Positions 24,301-36,481 of a DNA stretch of 64,000 bases are shown here, one piece after another. Origin of the DNA: Rhynchonema sp. JSB1_4 (Eukaryota > Nematoda > Chromadorea > Monhysterida > Xyalidae). The stretch spans positions 1 through 64,000 of the forward strand of contig JASAMV010000971.1 of NCBI GenBank assembly GCA_030248065.1, given 5' to 3'. The number at the start of each line of letters is the position of its first letter. The first letter of the stretch is position 1. The translations under genes and the position numbers were made by a program. A model generated the notes under the pieces. The model saw only the letters and a program-made list of their open reading frames with translations, was not told the origin of the DNA and made no database searches.

Positions 24301-26418
24301 TTGTTTTGTGAATTCCACGAATTGTAAAGAGAGCAGATCACTAAGTGCGTGACAAAACACATGATTTCCCCTTATGACATCTATACAAGGCACACCAACC
24401 ATGAATCGAATTAGTTCGGTTTGATTTTTACGCACGGCAGTGACAAAATCCGGATACGAATCGCTCAGCTGTCTGCCGTCGTGAAATCGAAGTTCAACGA
24501 TATTGGTCAGGTTTTTCAACATTTCGTCGTTATTCTCCAAACAGGGCGACAACTGCAACAATGTGGGAAAGAAATACTACGCAGATACAATGGTGAACAC
24601 TGTAGTAAATCTCAATATAGTGAATCTCTCTATTAAGTGAACGAGTAGCCATGTCCCAAAATTTTACATGTTTTAATTCTCCATGTGGTGATTAATTTTC
24701 TATTCTGCATAGTGAACGACTTCGCCCTCCAAATGAGTCCCTTACGTACTGTGAAACGCCCATCCCTATAGTGAACAAAACCTGAGGAGCCCCAAATTGA
24801 AGTACCAAATTCAATCCAGCGGCCGAGCTAAATGAGATTAGCATGACACCAACCAGTTGAAGTGTAAAAATTGACAAGATTGGACGTTGTTTCTGGTATT
24901 CTGACCACTAAATCTTGGTATTAACACTTATGGATTATAAAACTGGCTTATTCACGGCCAATACAATTGGTCCTTCATGAGAAAACGGTAGTCATAAACC
25001 ACGCTGTAAGAGCGCCGCTTGATGTCATGTAAAGCCGGCAGTTGTGAATAGTACATCTTGTGACCGAAAATGTCGGGTCACCATAAAGTGGGAAGACTGT
25101 GACGAGCAAAGTGACTGCTAGTTCAATGTGACGAGTGTGGAGGACTAACGTGTTCTTGCTTAAACGTCACCCATTTGTCGTGTCTGGCTTGTGCATCGAC
25201 ATGCGTCCATTCATGACCCTTGTGATGTCGACACACACAATCCGAACAGTATGTTCGATTACCACAACTGGCACACGTCACATAGTTACTGTTGCGCAGT
25301 GTCGTTTCACAGTCGCCGCAGCGCAGAATTGGAGGGCTGCTGGAATTGCAGTTGGCGCATTTTAGGCTTGGCGATGGACTGGCGACCAAATAGTAGCTCA
25401 CCATGTCGATGGTTTCAGCATAAAAAAGATGGCACAAAAGTCCCACATTTACTTTTTTAATCAATCTGACTTCCAACGTTTTTACTGCATCTTCAACAAC
25501 AACCATATCAAATCACAGTGCTACAATGCCAACCTAAAATGAAACATCACCTGCTGCGTTCGTCAGTGTCGGGCAGCACTTTCCTGTCCATTGGTGGCGT
25601 CCCTGTCGGTGTGGTCAATGTGTGCTCGCGATCTTCGTCGCCTAGCACTGAAATAGGTACAACATTTAGCAAGCAAAACGGTTACGCATTGGCATTTGGC
25701 AAACGCAAGTTGGGAAGCTGGACAAGACACAAACAAAATAATGCAGGTTAGCGGTTAGATTGAGAGGAAAAATTGAAAACTGAAAAAATACAGCCACCTG
25801 AAGTAGTCGATATGTTGATGTTGTCGTGGTGTTCGTTATGTGTTCCTGATGTGGTCGATACCGACACCTCCGGCGAACGCACTGTGGCCAGCGGGAAACC
25901 ATCTTGTGGCACCACAATCACACGCTGGCATGGAGGGCACGTGAAGATACGGGTCGACTGGCACTGCTGCAACAAAGCACGCACTTGGCGCATCATGCTT
26001 TGTGTCGAATTCGGTAAACGGATTGGTCTTGCTTTCACTGTGTTGTATAGATACACATACGTACTGCTTGCACTAATTTCGACCAGAGCAACTTCTTTTG
26101 TCAGCTGTTTGGGATGAACTCGAAGCCAAGATTAGAATCACCCGCGCTTCGAAACATCCTTGCGAGAAAGTTAATCCAAAAGCAATCCAAGACCGGGTGA
26201 GCCATTTTCACACCTGCACACAGTTAACAGTTGAAAAAATTACCGAAAAACCAATTGCCAAACAGAAATGTTCGAACAAAACCAACAGTTAATTTTCGAT
26301 CACAATATTGACACAAATGATGATGACATGGCAGTTGTCGCGCATCGGTCATACACGTTATCTCACAACGCACACACGTGTGTGAATGGGTAGGGTCGGT
26401 GGAGGTAGACGTCGACAT
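21377..26418 (-). CDS. RING / B-box RBCC protein (TRIM- or RNF207-like E3 ligase)
   Basis: The start exon 26418-26287 (MSTSTSTDP) carries the first RING zinc ligands, CVRCEITC and CHHHLCQYC. The next exon 25966-25798 completes it with FTCPPCQRVIVVP. Exon 25647-25551 is a polar linker. An exon ending near 25168 encodes a Cys/His-rich B-box-like module (CANCNSS, CGDCE, CASCGNRTYCSDC, CRHHKGHEWTHV). Downstream exons (about 24,545-24,385; 23,365-23,255; 23,190-23,110; 22,600-22,475; 22,400-22,245; 22,165-22,085; 22,000-21,815) encode helical coiled-coil-like then Pro/Ser/Gly-rich sequence. A last exon 21519-21377 in matching phase ends VWNSLEEKSTNN. RING plus B-box plus coiled coil suggests a ubiquitin ligase. 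The substrate is unknown and later junctions are approximate. Two foldback elements lie in its introns. Confidence 0.7.
22690..22985. repeat. AT-rich dispersed repeat related to the AACGTTTTTT family
   Basis: Intronic sequence with GGAAAAATTTCCAG, CCATTTTTTTGGC and TTCCGGAAAAATTTTTC motifs, similar in style to 15,560-16,140 and 28,640-29,020. Boundaries not clear. Confidence 0.5.
23584..23856. mobile_element. Foldback element in RBCC intron
   Basis: Two inverted arms of about 85-100 bp. The left has TTTGCTTTCGGGAAC then GAGCTTGTGCCGACTTACGC; the right has the inverted match GCGTAAGTCGGCACAAGCTC then GTTCCTGAAAGCAAC. Outer ends are close to AGAATT/AATTCT. No target-site duplication that I trust and no ORF with transposase features. 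Confidence 0.8.
24023..24317. mobile_element. Foldback element in RBCC intron with TGGAATTCAC ends
   Basis: Starts TGGAATTCACAAAACAAAG and ends in the inverted counterpart CTTTGTTTTGTGAATTCCA; the inverted match continues through CAAGCTCA. The interior has direct repeats of CACCGTCAAG. About 295 bp, non-coding. The target-site duplication is not evident. Confidence 0.78.
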
Positions 26419-26721
26419 TTTGGGTACTTGGTGACAATATGGACGTGCACTGGGCCTGAGGGTCACGGCTGGATATTCGGAACCACCAAAACACGCAGTA
26501 AAATAACGAATTCAAATGAACGCGCGCATATACGCGTGTGACATCATCAAGATAGAATGGCATACATCGATTAGTGCACCATATTTTAGCCACATTCGGT
26601 ACAAGAAAACAACTGAATCAGAGATCACATCAGAATACTTCAGCGAGAGAGTGACAGAAAGAAACCGAACAACAACCAGTACTAAAAGTATAACAACAAA
26701 ACATTCCACAACAATGGAACA
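26419..26721. other. Intergenic between TAF2 stop and RBCC start
   Basis: Only about 300 bp separates the RBCC start codon from the TAF2 stop codon. Both are on the minus strand, so this is the RBCC promoter / TAF2 3' flank side. Nothing specific is recognised. Confidence 0.4.
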
Positions 26722-29700
26722 TCATACATCGTCTGTTTCCATCAGCTGTGGTGGCACACAGAGCAAGGTCGATCCACTTGGTCGCGGTGGTGGAACCGGA
26801 AGAGACCCAGTTCCTGTACCAGCACTGGTGTCAGCAGCAGTTGGGGCAACGAACAGCACGGAACCGGAAGCAGAACTGGAACTCGTTGTTGTAGTTCCGG
26901 AAGTCGTAGATGACGATGATGCTGATGGTTTGGGTGTGACCAAACACGAAGGCACGCGATGGCCGTACAACGCGCTGTAGATGTCGATCAGGCCACAACG
27001 CAGACGAGTGTCCTGGACAAGATTAAACATTTACTGGTTGCTAGAATAGGCGCTTGCCCTTCCTTGCGTGAATAGAGCACGAACAGTCCATTGATACCGA
27101 CATGATTCTGGCTTTTGTACGAGTTGCGTTTTGCATGGAGCCCACAACTGCCTCGTGTGTTTTTATGCCAAGACGATGACGACCCAGAGTGCACTGCTGA
27201 TCTGTGAAAACAGGTGGAAAAGGGCAACCACACACACAATTGGCGTTGATGCACACAAACACCGGCAGCAACACCTAAGAAGTCAAGTCCGTCACAGAGT
27301 GGTACCAAAACGGACGAACCGCTCTACAATTAGCGATCTGCAACCACAACGTATTGGCGAGCACGGTTGTGTCGAGCGGATGTGTTTGCAGCACACCTGT
27401 GTCCCGTTTGTTGCGGTACGTGAACGGCACACGCGCAGCCAGTGAACGCATCATGTGGTAACGAACCTGATAAGACAGTTTAGATTACATTGTAGCTTTT
27501 TTGTTGTGACCTCCTACACAGAGAACATTGCACATAATACAACTTTTTGAATGACATTCTGGCCTTTACCGCCTTTATTGTCATTTACCGCTGTGAAAAA
27601 TGTACATACAAAGGCCAATATTCTTCCTGAGATGAACGACGCTGATTATGTCACTACAAAAAGTGGCATGACGCACCGACGAGTCCCGTTCATTCACACA
27701 ATACTCAATCAATCGACTGAACAATGACTGGCCGCCTTGTGCGTTCGAGTCGCGCATGGCTGTTTGCGGGTGCGATGCCAACGTGGCCAAAGCGTCTGCA
27801 AAACACTAATGGATATCAAACCCTACACGCTTGTATGTAACCTGCTCCAACAGTGAGTGACAATGGCTTTTGATGATCAACAAACTTAGGAAGCTGCAGT
27901 CTTTGGCCAACGCTCAGGTGAGCGTCCTACTTCCGTACCGTACCGACACGAAAATGTACAGAAAAAAAGCGCAAATTGCAAGTATACGTTATACAACGTA
28001 CCCAAGGCAGCACATCGCACTTTGTAGTATTGCTGTGGCTGGGCGTACGTCCACCACCAATCCAGGTTGATTGGAATCAGACATTGACGTTGCAGCAGCA
28101 GAATCGATCTGGAAATAGCTTCCGATTTTGGCACTCACCAAGTTCACACACACGACATTGTTGATTATGAGCACCGAAAATGTAAAATCAAATAGCAGCC
28201 AACGTAAGGTAAACGCCCAGAAATCGTGCGAACTTGACCAGCGTAAAAAAGTTAACGGGTGGGAAACCTGGAGATGTTGCTTTAATTGCAACGGAGGACC
28301 TCGGTCGGGGCTAATTTCAGTCATCCGGTTCAGTTCAGCCCAGTGGTGTAGCAACCCAGGCGGGGCGGCAACCTATTGTACCACCAAAAACGTGGGGCGG
28401 CAACCTACCTACTGTACCGGCCGAACTAGGGGGGAACAAAATTTTTTAGGTCTAAATATTGATGAAAATGTACTCTAAAACGCTAATTTCGCGCGCGCGA
28501 TTTTTGACACATAGTAATGTTAGCACAGACACTCACCACAGTGGTGCCTTCAGGTGGTTTTGATGCTTATTGTGACTAAAATAGTTGAAACAAGCCAGAT
28601 TGACATCGCCCGCGCTTGGCCAAAGTTCTTCTGAACACAAATATTTCCCAACTTGTCAACCCTGTCAAAAATCGGGAAATTTCGTGAAAAAAGACCGATG
28701 TTTCCCGGAGGCTGAGGTTCTTTCGGTTTTTTTCACGTCCCAGATGGACCCGTTTTTTTCGTGAAGAAAAACGCTTTTTTTTGGTCCGCCAGTATATTCT
28801 TGGTCAAGGCAAACCACTCAAAAGTCAACAAAAAAAGAATTACTTCGCTGCATAAAAACAGGATGAATCCACGTCACCATAATTACGAAACTGACCTCGC
28901 GCCTGTCCAAGTTTTTTGGAACATTTGAAAATTTTTCCGAAAACTTCCGATATTTTTCCAGTGCCCGAAAAAATATCGCTTCGTTATCTTCGCCAATGAA
29001 AAAAACGTTTTTTACCTGCATGCAACGATAGTGTATTCTGCCAATAAAACTTTTACACTGGTCAAACCTGAGTGCATGCACGGTGACCACCAACTGGAAC
29101 GACGGCCTGAGCGTGTCCACATTGAGCGCCAACATCAACTCTCTGATACAATCATCCAATATTTGTGCATACGCACCACCAGTGCACACCACTGAACACG
29201 ACTGGGTCATTGCCAGCAGCAGTGTTGCTCGGTATTGGTCGTCCGAGAAACTGTAATGCGTGTTTGGAGCGGAGCTAATGTGACTGATGTGTGCCAATCA
29301 AGGCAAAACCAAACGAACGTAAACGCAACAGAAAAACCCACCGATTTTTCGAATTGTCATTGTATCGAATCAATCCGATCAGAAAGTCAAAAAACAAATG
29401 CTGCAGTTGTGCGCTACGGATCATCGACATGGCTTGCGGCATCGCCTGACAACAAACACATCCATTTGCAAAACTGTCAGATCTTTTACTTTCTTTCAAT
29501 AGCACCAGAGCAAAGGTCCTTGCCGCGCCATTCTGTTTTCACAAACATGTAGTATGGTGCACCAGGACATCGTCAGTGCGAATGCGCCATAGTGAACACG
29601 ACGAAACCAACCAGCATTATGAAGTATGCCTGCAGACTGGCGGCACTGGACTGGAACTGCAATGGTTTGGGCAGATGTTTCACGGTATTGGTGCAATGCC

Positions 29701-32700
29701 AACGCTGGAACAATTGCATCATCGGTGGTGCACCCGGCCACGACGCTGACAGTTTGTTGGCCACCTCGGCCATCGCGAACGCACATTGCAAACGAATACT
29801 GCGCAATATAAGTGCTTTATAACAGATGGGCGAAACATCATCAGTTGAAAAGCCGACAAGCACGGTCAACTTCCAGTTGAGCAAAATTGCATAATCTGAC
29901 GTTGCCGACTTCGGATTCAAGACATGACCAGCTCCAGCTGGCTGTGGGTGCCTTGTCAACCATATGAAACATCAGTACCTATCCGACCAACCGATAGAAG
30001 CACTGTTTCGAGTCGAGCACATCGTGCAGCACCAGTCGTGTGGAAGGACTCTGATATCGAGGCAGACACTCCAATGCGGCCAGTTGTGCCAGTACGTCAC
30101 GCTCGTAACGCAGTTGATATTGCCATTGATAGTCAGATTGGCTAAGTTGCATGTACATTGTTTACCTCACATTTGGAAGGACATAACCTATGATCGATAC
30201 CCGGTTAAGATCCTGGTGACCAAACCGAACTGATTGCCAGCTATCGAGCTACAGCAAACTCACTGCAGATCCACTTTTCGGATGATCATCATTTGCGGGT
30301 CGATTCGAACCCAAAGAATCGGCGAATCGGGATCGGCATGTGACAGGTCCAATTCGAGCTGTAAGAATAAGATTCTAATTTACAATCTTGTAATACACCT
30401 GACATGGTTATTCAATGCTTGGGAGATGGCGTGATTCATGCCAATACCGAAAAGGTACCCATTTTCTACGAAATTTTTTTTTAAGAATTATAGTTGACAA
30501 TATTGACTGACCCTGACCACACCATCAGATGATGAAAAATGCAAGACACAACTAATGTTGAATACAGTAAGTTGACGTGTGCAAAACCGTGCACATTACA
30601 CTTTTTCCTTTACAAACCCAAACAACTCCAAATAGCTACCGTAACTCAAGCTACCGTAGTCGCACCTCTTCGCCATTCGACAGTGGCACCTTCTTCTTCT
30701 TCTGTCTGCGCCCCTTTGACTGGCACGGTAACTCCAACTTGCATGTTGTGTCGTCAATGTGCACCGTGTGACCGAACGAACCGTCGATCTGAATGCAGTT
30801 TTATGAACACATGTTTGCCTATTTCAGGGCACTTGAGTGAGACTACTCTATTATTATAAATACTGCTCACATTTATAATAAACTAAATAAAACGCTGCTA
30901 CACACTCGTTTTACGGTAGTTATAGTACGCAACAATAAGTGACGCACCTCCTGTACAACAACCGTCAACGGTCCGACGTATCGTTGTTGTCCGATGGCCA
31001 ACTCCTGCTCGAATTCCATCTCCAACGCACTGCGTTTGCGATTGTACGTGTATTTCACCTTCAATATTGCTAACATCAATATAAATCTAGAAACATAAAC
31101 TACAGTACAATCACCTGAAAGTGAGCATGTCCACCCTCATATATCCATTGTTCGAGAAACGTGGGCAATTCCTGTCCGGTCACGTTCGATATGGTCATGA
31201 AGAATGAATCGGTCGACATCTGTGTGTGTGTGTGTGTCCGTCAATTGGAAACGTTGTGCAACACTTTGTCATTATTGCATTACGTATGAAGATAATGCAT
31301 TTCGTTCACCCAGGAACAAGTGCAGCCCTCTGTGTGACCGATGACAACCACCAACCAAGAGCGAGTCCCATGTGTTCAATTGGTATTTTTGCTGTGCTGC
31401 TTGCGTAGCAACCGCCAACACCTTGTGCACAACCTGCAACGTTATCTCGAATTAAAAATTCCATTATCGACATTGTAACAATGAGCGAATGTTGTTGTGC
31501 GACCTACATGAAACAACGGTTCTTTGCCTAATCGCTTTTCGAGCATTCGAATGACGAAATGTGCCTTTTTGGTGAGCACATCGAAATACGGCCACGAACA
31601 CGCGTCCGCACTGCGCGGATCGAAATGCAGCGCGTCACGTGCTAGAATGCATTTTAGACCTTGTCTTTCATATCAACTTCAAGGACGGTTTTGACGACGA
31701 ATTGCGTCCTCATACTAGCACTTTCAATAGTGCGTTGGCCAAAACATTCATCACTGGACTGACAATTGTTGTCAATAGCCTTGCTTAGGGTGATATTTTC
31801 GAAACGGTGTAAAGGTCAGTTGGGTGTAAAGGTCGGTGGAAAGCTCGGTCAACAGCTCAGTGTGATAGACCTCGGTGTAAACTTGAAACATTCCACGTTA
31901 ATAACAGGCAATGTTTCACGTTTACACCGAGCTACGCCGACCGAGCTGCCGACCGAACTTTACACCGACCTTTACGCCCAACTGACCTTTACACCGTTTC
32001 GAAAATTCCACCCTTAGTGTAATGACAACATTTGCACAATCGGTAGACATGTTTTGAAGTGTGAATTAAATAGGCATTGGTACTTGACATTCGTCTGTAC
32101 CCAAAAACGACATTTCATAAAAACAAAATTGAAAGTAAACTAAAATGTGCTCCTGCCAGTCAATTAATATCAACGTGAGACCCACGCATGATCACCTCTG
32201 ACTTCGCCCTTGAGCACCCGGAGGAACACCGGTCCCCATCGGGATTCGTAGTCGCAAATCGACTGCAGCGCACGACCGGTTTGGAATAAATACTCGTTGT
32301 TGCCGAATGAATGTTGGATGTAGAGTAGTGTGATGTAGCTGCAGTTTGATTCGGGATGATATATTCTTGTTACCTTAATCTAATGCCTGGAATTCACACT
32401 GAGTTCCGTGTAAAAAACGATTGCCGAAAACGGCCCTAAATAAGAAGGGCACTTTTTGCGCGCGGGATTACGAACTTCCAAAATCCATAGTATTTGGCGC
32501 GCACGTTAAAATCTTGCTATCGGGCTATCCTTTCCTTTCTTCTACCAAATGTGAGCCCATAATTCATGACAGCCACTTTGACCAAATGAGTCCACAGCTC
32601 ATGTGAGCAGTGCCACTGCACCACAACTGTTGGCTTTGGTTGTGATTAACGATAAGAACACCACCCTTCCCCCTCCCCCCCCACCAACCGCGCCAATCCC

Positions 32701-35700
32701 TTCACCAGCCAAGCATCCAGCCATTGTTTCTGTGTAACGAATGCGCCAAAGAACTGCTGCGCCACAGCGTGTGCCATCATTGTGCGGGTGTGTTGCACAT
32801 TGTCGAGCACGCTGATTGGATGCAGCAATGACTGCGACACAAACGACACACCAGCGTAGCCAATCAGCTCGTCGGGACACTGCAACAATGGGTGAAGCAT
32901 TGCTTTTGCCCCTGGGTACTTTATGGAGTCAGGGTCGGCGTGGATTGAAGGTTAGCAGGTTGAAGGTTTGTAGATTGAAGGTTTGTTTTGACTTGGAATC
33001 AATATTTTGGAAGTACACCCAACCGTGGAACCTCCTCCGGTCAGTGACGTGTCTGTCTCTGCACAACACGCGTGTCTGTTATATATAACCATGGAGACAA
33101 CTGCATGGCTGCAGCTCAAACTTGGATCCCACAAAACCCCCAAGTCGAACCAATTCAGTAAAAAAGCACATCGGCCATTATATTAGCAAAACTACACAAA
33201 ACATCAAATGCCGAGCACCAAAGCATACCTGATCAACAAACACTTGTTTGTACGATGCGTATGGGAATCGACATGAGAGCAGCTCTTCAAAAAACTCGAA
33301 GATTCGTTGTAATGGTTCAACGGTGTTCTTCAGCAAAGGCAGCAGGCCCGGTGCACAGAAGTTCGTTACCTGCGTGTGAATGAAACAGCTGTGTAAAACT
33401 CACTCTGACAGGCATCAAACTTGGCAAGGTGACCTGAAGGATAATTCGCGATTTATTGGTACCAAAGTTCGACCAGCGTACATAATGTCGAAACAGCTAA
33501 CAAAAAACTTTCACTCAGGTTAAAATCAGTCATTTTCGCAAAGTCAACACAGAACGTCTCACATCATTACCAAACAGCGGAACCGGCCATTAAGTTGGAT
33601 ATCGACATTTTTAGTTTAAACTTGGTATCGGAATCATTTTAACCAATTGACATGACTCAACTGCACAACACTACAATTTCCGAAATTATCATAGATCCAC
33701 AATCGCATACCTCCATCATATCCTGTGACACCGCCATTTCGAACTTTCCCAACGCAAATCCGATGTTGACGGCTGATGTGGGCACGCCCAGTTGAAAGTG
33801 GTAGGTCTTACGGCGCATGTCCGGTGTGTACGCCGTTTCCTGCGTAATTTTTGTAAAAATTACAAAGTACATTTTCGTTCTGTTATATGGTGTCACAGCA
33901 GTGATGAGTTTTGCCCGTCTCTTCCTGCCCAGCGGTGCACCGGGCCATCGTCAGTGCGAGATGACAACAGACGACCAACCATCAACTCGCCACTGGCCAC
34001 AACCGTGTGCTTGACATCGCACGTGATTTCGATGCGCCACAAACACAATTCGTTGGGTGCATCCACACACGGCAGCCAGTGACGCGTACAACCCGCGCCT
34101 GCACAACAGATTGGTCCGATTTCATCGATTTTCTCATACGAACACGGCACAATAGGTCGACGAACAATGAAGAACCAACTGTGAAAATCGTCACAAACGC
34201 AATAAACTGAACAGAAAACGAACCGGGTTGTGATCTGTAGGTGTACATTTGGGGGTGGTCAATTGCCGGTGTCCTTGACAGCAGATTATTTGACGGTTGA
34301 GTGGATACAAACTGAAATTGACTGATGTTGCACACACAGTTGACCAACATATCACTCAAACACAGCAATCTGGCTGGCCCAGTTACCAGACATGTCACGT
34401 GCGGTGTGGTAGTAACCACACAAATCCACCACGGGCAATGGTGTAGCAGCGGGGGGGGGGGGTGGGGGCCCCCCCCCGCGGGGGAGGAGAGGTCGCCGCC
34501 CGGCGGCCCCCCCCCACACAAATCCACCACGGGGGACGATAGTATTTGCATGTGCTCTGTGCTCTTTGTACCTGCACTCCGATGGGCGGTTGTTGTGTGA
34601 GAAAGTCGATGCCAATCTTCATCATTCGCCTGTGCTCGACCACGTCCGACAATTCAGATGGAATGTCGATCACCAATTCACCACCGTTGCACTCGGCGTC
34701 ACCGCGCATCGCTGCTCTGCAATTAATACCTGCTTTGTTCAATGTGGCAATCGTTGAGGAAATTCTTTCACAGAAAAGTGCGTCTCGCTTCACGATACCA
34801 TCAAAGGCTGACCGAAATTTCTGTGGTGCGTGACCCGCAGTAGGGGAAGTCAATTCATGGGGCTAAGGTGGTGCCTGCGCCATTCCAAAACTGGGATACT
34901 AAATTCTATCACATGAGAAGAGATACGTAGTGCAATGTCGCGTGTCGCCACCCAGAAAAGTGTGGGTGTGTGTATGGTACACTACCTCCCACCCCAATCG
35001 CCCATCCCTTATCATCACACCAATAAATTACTTGTAATGTGCATCAGCCAGCCATTTTGTGCTTCGATCGAAATTGTTACCAGCCATTTGCTCACTCAGC
35101 TCATCCATGGGATCTTGATACCTGAAACAATGAAAGTGAGCAGATACGACCAATGACAACAACAATAGGTCTGAGTGTTGGAACCTTTTGAAGCAAAGAA
35201 ACAGTTTTCCGCAGTATTGCAGTGGCCCAAGCAACGTGAAAACCACCTACACATTATTTCATGTTCGCCTCCGGTTACCCCAGTGGCTTTAGCGAAAAAT
35301 ATCCATCTACCACAGGAGACAAGCTCTAGGGCGGACAAGGTATTTACCTTGTATATAGATGGGAAAAATCCAAAGAGTCAAACCCAATGAGGCCTAGTCA
35401 TGCGCGCGTGCTGTCTCAGCCAGCCTGCCGTCTGTGTCTATGGCTGTGCACTGAACCCAATCAATAACCAGTGCGTGTGCTGCTGTGTATTACATGATGT
35501 CATATGATCGCACTGGTTGCCTAAATGGCAAGCGCGGCAATTTGAAAGTGGAGGTGCACAAAAAGGCACAAAACAAAATTCGAGTGAGCGTTTGATAAAC
35601 TTTCAACGATTTCAAGGAGGAAAAACAAGAATTAGCGCGTGAAACGATAAAAGTGCAGTGAGCGACCAAAACACAGATGCAAATCGCAGAAAAGTGACAA

Positions 35701-36037
35701 GAAACTGCAACAACCATAAAAAATCACAAAAGTGCACCTGAAGTCCACATCAACGTCATTGACGGTGACTCGTTGCACCTGCACATGTGCACCACAATTA
35801 AGACACAAACGTCGCTCCTCGGCTTGCAGCGGCACAACGCACAGCTCGGTGAAACCTGGGCACACGAGAAAAATAAAATTGAAAAAAAATGTGCAAAAAA
35901 ACAGCAAAAACACGCGCACCCATGAAGAATTGTTTGTCAAAGTCGATGCCCGACAGACAGACAAGTTGTTGGACGACACGAAATGGTCGACTAGTGTCGA
36001 CCGTGACCGTCGCCAGGCCATTCATTGGCGGCTGCAT
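26722..36037 (-). CDS. TAF2: Transcription initiation factor TFIID subunit 2 (TAF2)
   Basis: TAF2 is the M1-aminopeptidase-like, catalytically dead TFIID subunit that contacts the initiator. Roughly 23 exons are seen. First are 36037-35920 (MQPPMNGL, FRVVQQLVCLSGIDFDKQFF), 35855-35738 (FTELCVVPLQAEERRLCL) and about 35121-35081. Then come blocks near 34,700-34,570 (GGELVIDIPSELSD), 34,090-33,960 (HWLPCVDAPNELCLWRIEIT), 33,840-33,715, 33,370-33,230, 32,885-32,675 (AVAQQFFGAFVTQKQWLD), 32,340-32,195, 31,640-31,510 and 31,210-31,120 (FFMTISNVTGQELP). Later ones include 31,070-30,955 (YVGPLTVVVQE), 30,790-30,645, 30,360-30,255 (LWVRIDPQMMIIRKVDLQ), 30,165-29,990 and so on to 27,015-26,722. Zn ligands of true M1 peptidases are absent, as in other TAF2. 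The tail is Ser/Thr/Pro-rich, not the His/Lys-rich tail of vertebrates. The small exon around 34,800 is not resolved. Confidence 0.95.
28885..29020 (-). repeat. Dispersed AT-rich repeat, copy B
   Basis: In a TAF2 intron. ACTGACCTCGCG, GAAAATTTTTCCGAAAACTT and AATATCGCTTCGTTATC occur in this order. Same family as 15,560-15,745 (inverted) and 60,310-60,470 (same orientation). Confidence 0.7.
29555..29595 (+). repeat. Intronic GTGCACCAGG repeat, copy 2
   Basis: Contains GTGCACCAGGACATCGTCAG followed by TGCGAATGCGCC, close to the PP1-intron copy. It lies in TAF2 between the exon ending near 29,600 and the one starting near 29,460. Confidence 0.7.
31784..32017. mobile_element. 224-bp foldback MITE, copy 1, 5-bp TSD CTTAG
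   Basis: Element 31789-32012. It starts GGTGATATTTTCGAAACGG and ends in its inverted match CCGTTTCGAAAATTCCACC, with CTTAG on both sides (31784-31788 and 32013-32017). The two arms form a nearly perfect hairpin over most of the length. It has the same length and about 95% or more identity by eye with 53797-54020. In a TAF2 intron. Confidence 0.93.
33930..33965 (+). repeat. Intronic GTGCACC repeat, copy 3
   Basis: GCGGTGCACCGGGCCATCGT then CAGTGCGAGATG, matching the core of the other copies. Lies in a TAF2 intron. Confidence 0.65.
34416..34540. repeat. Direct repeat flanking a G/C-homopolymer insertion
   Basis: CACACAAATCCACCACGGG occurs at about 34,419 and again at about 34,515, flanking some 75 bp dominated by G runs followed by C runs. 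It is in a TAF2 intron. Either an insertion with a long flanking duplication or an assembly/sequencing artefact at a low-complexity site. Confidence 0.65.
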
Positions 36038-36481
36038 TCTGTATCAACACCTGAAAATGGCTGTTTCGTGGTGTTGAACAGTGTGCAAAAGTGCAACAAT
36101 GAAAAATACATGAATAATTGTCGCTAGTTGCGACGCTGATCCAAACAGCAGTGAATACAAACAAACGAAATCAAAAAACTTCAGTCGGTTGACTAAAATT
36201 TATGTATCAATACATATTTCGTTCAATGTCACTTTTGTAACAATTCAGATCAAACAACATTAACAACGTATCTGATCAATTGCGGAAAAATAGAATTCCG
36301 TCTGCAACATACCACACAGAAAAAGGATTCTGGTCAGTGAAAAAAGGTTTGTCGGTAATTATGAAATACATTGCGATATCTGTGGATACAGGATATGGAT
36401 GGAACGGCAGAAGGGTGGAAAGACCAACAAAACGTGACTAAAACAATAACGAGGTTTTTGCGAAATCAAAGTTCAATTTGC
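36038..36481. other. Spacer between TAF2 start and DUS3 stop
   Basis: About 445 bp, AT-rich, between tandem minus-strand genes; it should include the TAF2 promoter and any 5' UTR exon. No motif recognised. Confidence 0.4.

Noticed and set aside
30290..30320. GGGTTCGAATC on the minus strand, resembling a tRNA B box
   Set aside because: It is inside the TAF2 exon encoding LWVRIDPQMM and there is no A box or cloverleaf.
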